The notes beneath the pieces are model-generated. The model worked only from the letters and a program-made list of their open reading frames with translations, was not told the DNA's origin and made no database searches. This document shows positions 62,954-64,000 of a DNA stretch of 64,000 nt, in pieces. The stretch is taken from the NCBI RefSeq assembly GCF_016798325.1, contig NZ_JAERVO010000007.1, positions 124,001 to 188,000 on the forward strand, given 5' to 3'. The first letter of the stretch is position 1. Each line of letters opens with the position of its first letter. Origin of the DNA: Marinobacter mangrovi. GTDB taxonomy: Bacteria > Pseudomonadota > Gammaproteobacteria > Pseudomonadales > Oleiphilaceae. The position numbers were made by a program, and so were the translations under genes.

Positions 62954-62986
62954 AACTGTTCCAATTTACGCGTCCATGGCACAGTT
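62954..62986. promoter_or_regulatory. Inverted AACTGT/ACAGTT pair near the DUF3750 start
   Basis: AACTGT at 62954 and ACAGTT at 62981, the same half-site as at 58625, now 21 nt apart. It may be a second site of the same regulator; support is weak. Confidence 0.3.
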
Positions 62987-63055
62987 CGACCAGTATGGAC
63001 TCCCCGGGACATTAGCCTGCCCCGGGTTCGGTTTTCCGGATATCGGGCGGTGCCG

Positions 63056-63568
63056 ATGCAATTCAGAGTGTTACAGGCCGACGATGCGGAGGCCTTGATG
63101 CGGTTTGAAGTGAGCAACCGCCACTGGTTCGAGCGGTTTATTGAAGCACGGGGCGATGCCTTCTATGCCCCGGATTCGATCCGGGAACACATCGATGCGT
63201 GCCTGTCCGAATATGCCCGTCAGCAAACGTATCCGACGGTCATCATCGACCAGGGTGCTATCCTCGCTCGCGTGAATCTGCGGCAGGTGGATTGGTCCTC
63301 CCGCCAGGCCCGGTTAGGGTATCGTGTGGCGCAGGCCGCAGCAGGTCGGGGTGTGGCCAGCTTCGGAGTGGCGGCCATGATCCGGCGGGCGCGGGAGGAA
63401 TGGCGACTGAGCGCACTTGAGGCATTTGCCTCGCTGGAGAATCCGGCGTCTCAGCGGGTTCTCGAAAAGCAGGGCTTCGATGTAACGGATCGCCATCCCG
63501 GAATGGCGCGGGTTGGCGACCGGCGTATCGACTGCCTCGGCTATCGCCTGGCACTCAGTGCCCGCTGA
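63056..63568 (+). CDS. GNAT acetyltransferase (RimJ/RimL type)
   Basis: A 170-residue protein from the ATG at 63056; the longer frame upstream lacks protein character. GNAT features are [26 protein letters not shown] (acetyl-CoA loop variant AAAGRGVA) and [21 protein letters not shown]. It resembles N-terminal alanine acetyltransferases of ribosomal proteins. It converges with the ArsB-like gene, overlapping by 14 nt. Confidence 0.8.
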   Translation: MQFRVLQADDAEALMRFEVSNRHWFERFIEARGDAFYAPDSIREHIDACLSEYARQQTYPTVIIDQGAILARVNLRQVDWSSRQARLGYRVAQAAAGRGVASFGVAAMIRRAREEWRLSALEAFASLENPASQRVLEKQGFDVTDRHPGMARVGDRRIDCLGYRLALSAR

Positions 63569-64000
63569 CCACCGGCAGCCAGAACGCCAGCGCCAGCAGC
63601 GTCACCAGCAGCACCGGCGGCGTGATGATCAGCCCCACTTTCATATATTGCCCCCAGCTGATGCGGTGGCCGGTGCGGGCCAGAACGTGCAGCCACAGGA
63701 GGGTGGCGAGGCTGCCGATCGGCGTGAACTTCGGGCCCAGGTCGTTGCCGATCACGTTGGCGTAGACCATCAATTCCCGGATAAGCGGTGTTACGTGGGC
63801 CTGCTCGATGGCCAGGGCGCCGACCAGCGTCGACGGCAGGTTGTTCATGACCGACGCCAGCGCCGCCGTCAGGAATCCGGTGCCCACGGTGGCGATCACA
63901 GGGCCCTGTTCTCCCAGCCAGGTGATGGCCTGCGCGGCTTGGTGTGTCAGCCCGGCATTGCCCAGGCCGTAGACCACCAGATACATTCCCACCGAGAACA
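63555..64000 (-). CDS. ArsB-like transporter, C-terminal part only
   Basis: A partial polytopic protein whose 5' end lies beyond the right edge. [39 protein letters not shown] and [27 protein letters not shown] are typical of the ArsB/ion-transporter family C-terminal half. Arsenite efflux is likely, but no ars regulator is visible in the window. Confidence 0.8.
   Translation of the reverse strand, partial: FSVGMYLVVYGLGNAGLTHQAAQAITWLGEQGPVIATVGTGFLTAALASVMNNLPSTLVGALAIEQAHVTPLIRELMVYANVIGNDLGPKFTPIGSLATLLWLHVLARTGHRISWGQYMKVGLIITPPVLLVTLLALAFWLPVVSGH

Overview
The window is GC-rich chromosomal DNA from a marine or halophilic-type gammaproteobacterium; gene content and codon use fit the Marinobacter/Halomonas/Saccharospirillum range. 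That placement is inference from gene content, because no rRNA or other phylogenetic marker is present. No tRNA, rRNA, CRISPR array, transposase or prophage was seen.

Layout. (1) 1-8583, minus strand: a Flp/Tad pilus operon running flp, tadE-like, rcpC/cpaB, rcpA/cpaC, tadZ, tadA, tadB, tadC, tadD, a DUF3613 gene and tadG-like. The last gene runs off the left edge and no prepilin peptidase is visible. (2) 9148-14730: a BMP-family binding protein, an 8-oxoguanine-deaminase-like amidohydrolase, an NMT1/THI5-like binding protein and an isopenicillin-N-synthase-like 2OG-Fe(II) dioxygenase. The 3' end of the amidohydrolase gene is tandemly duplicated. (3) 15039-23625: a secreted RHS/YD polymorphic toxin with an ankyrin immunity protein, then two promoterless orphan RHS tip plus immunity cassettes and a truncated fourth tip. 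The fourth tip is fused to a second, diverged copy of the 3' end of the upstream dioxygenase gene. (4) 23744-24353: a HigBA-type toxin-antitoxin pair. (5) 24786-43371: a nearly complete aerobic purine catabolic regulon. The leftward operon is xdhA-xdhB-xdhC-uraD-uraH-guaD-puuD. The rightward operon holds a BMP-type ABC transporter, a Tsx-like porin, a RutR-like regulator, puuE, alc, allA, an amidohydrolase and a second dioxygenase. Together they take imported purines through xanthine, urate, 5-hydroxyisourate, OHCU, allantoin, allantoate and ureidoglycolate to glyoxylate and urea. (6) 43740-44569: a type II lumazine synthase gene behind an FMN riboswitch. (7) 44682-57505: a divergent sugar-alcohol catabolic locus. 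Leftward are dhaK-like, dhaL-like, transaldolase and transketolase; rightward are an rpiB-like isomerase, a SorC regulator, an erythritol/L-threitol-dehydrogenase-like enzyme, DUF2291 and a ribose-type ABC importer. I read it as a tetritol (erythritol or threitol) pathway feeding erythrose 4-phosphate into the pentose phosphate pathway. (8) 57575-64000: an ornithine-cyclodeaminase-family enzyme, a DUF1127 protein, a TauE/SafE exporter, a PAS-PAS-GGDEF-EAL protein, a DUF3750 lipoprotein, a GNAT acetyltransferase and the C-terminal part of an ArsB-like transporter.

Non-coding structure is rich. There are three copies of a ~108-bp long-armed palindrome whose arms change in a compensating way, and six copies of a composite REP-like element that often carries a terminator hairpin. 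RutR-like palindromes lie in the divergent purine promoter. Four TTTGTC direct repeats spaced 22-24 nt apart lie in the divergent tetritol promoter. The best candidates for new biology are the tetritol route with no recognisable L-erythrulose-1-phosphate isomerase, the dioxygenase/deaminase pairs attached to purine catabolism, the RHS tip array bracketed by two dioxygenase 3' ends, and the palindrome families.
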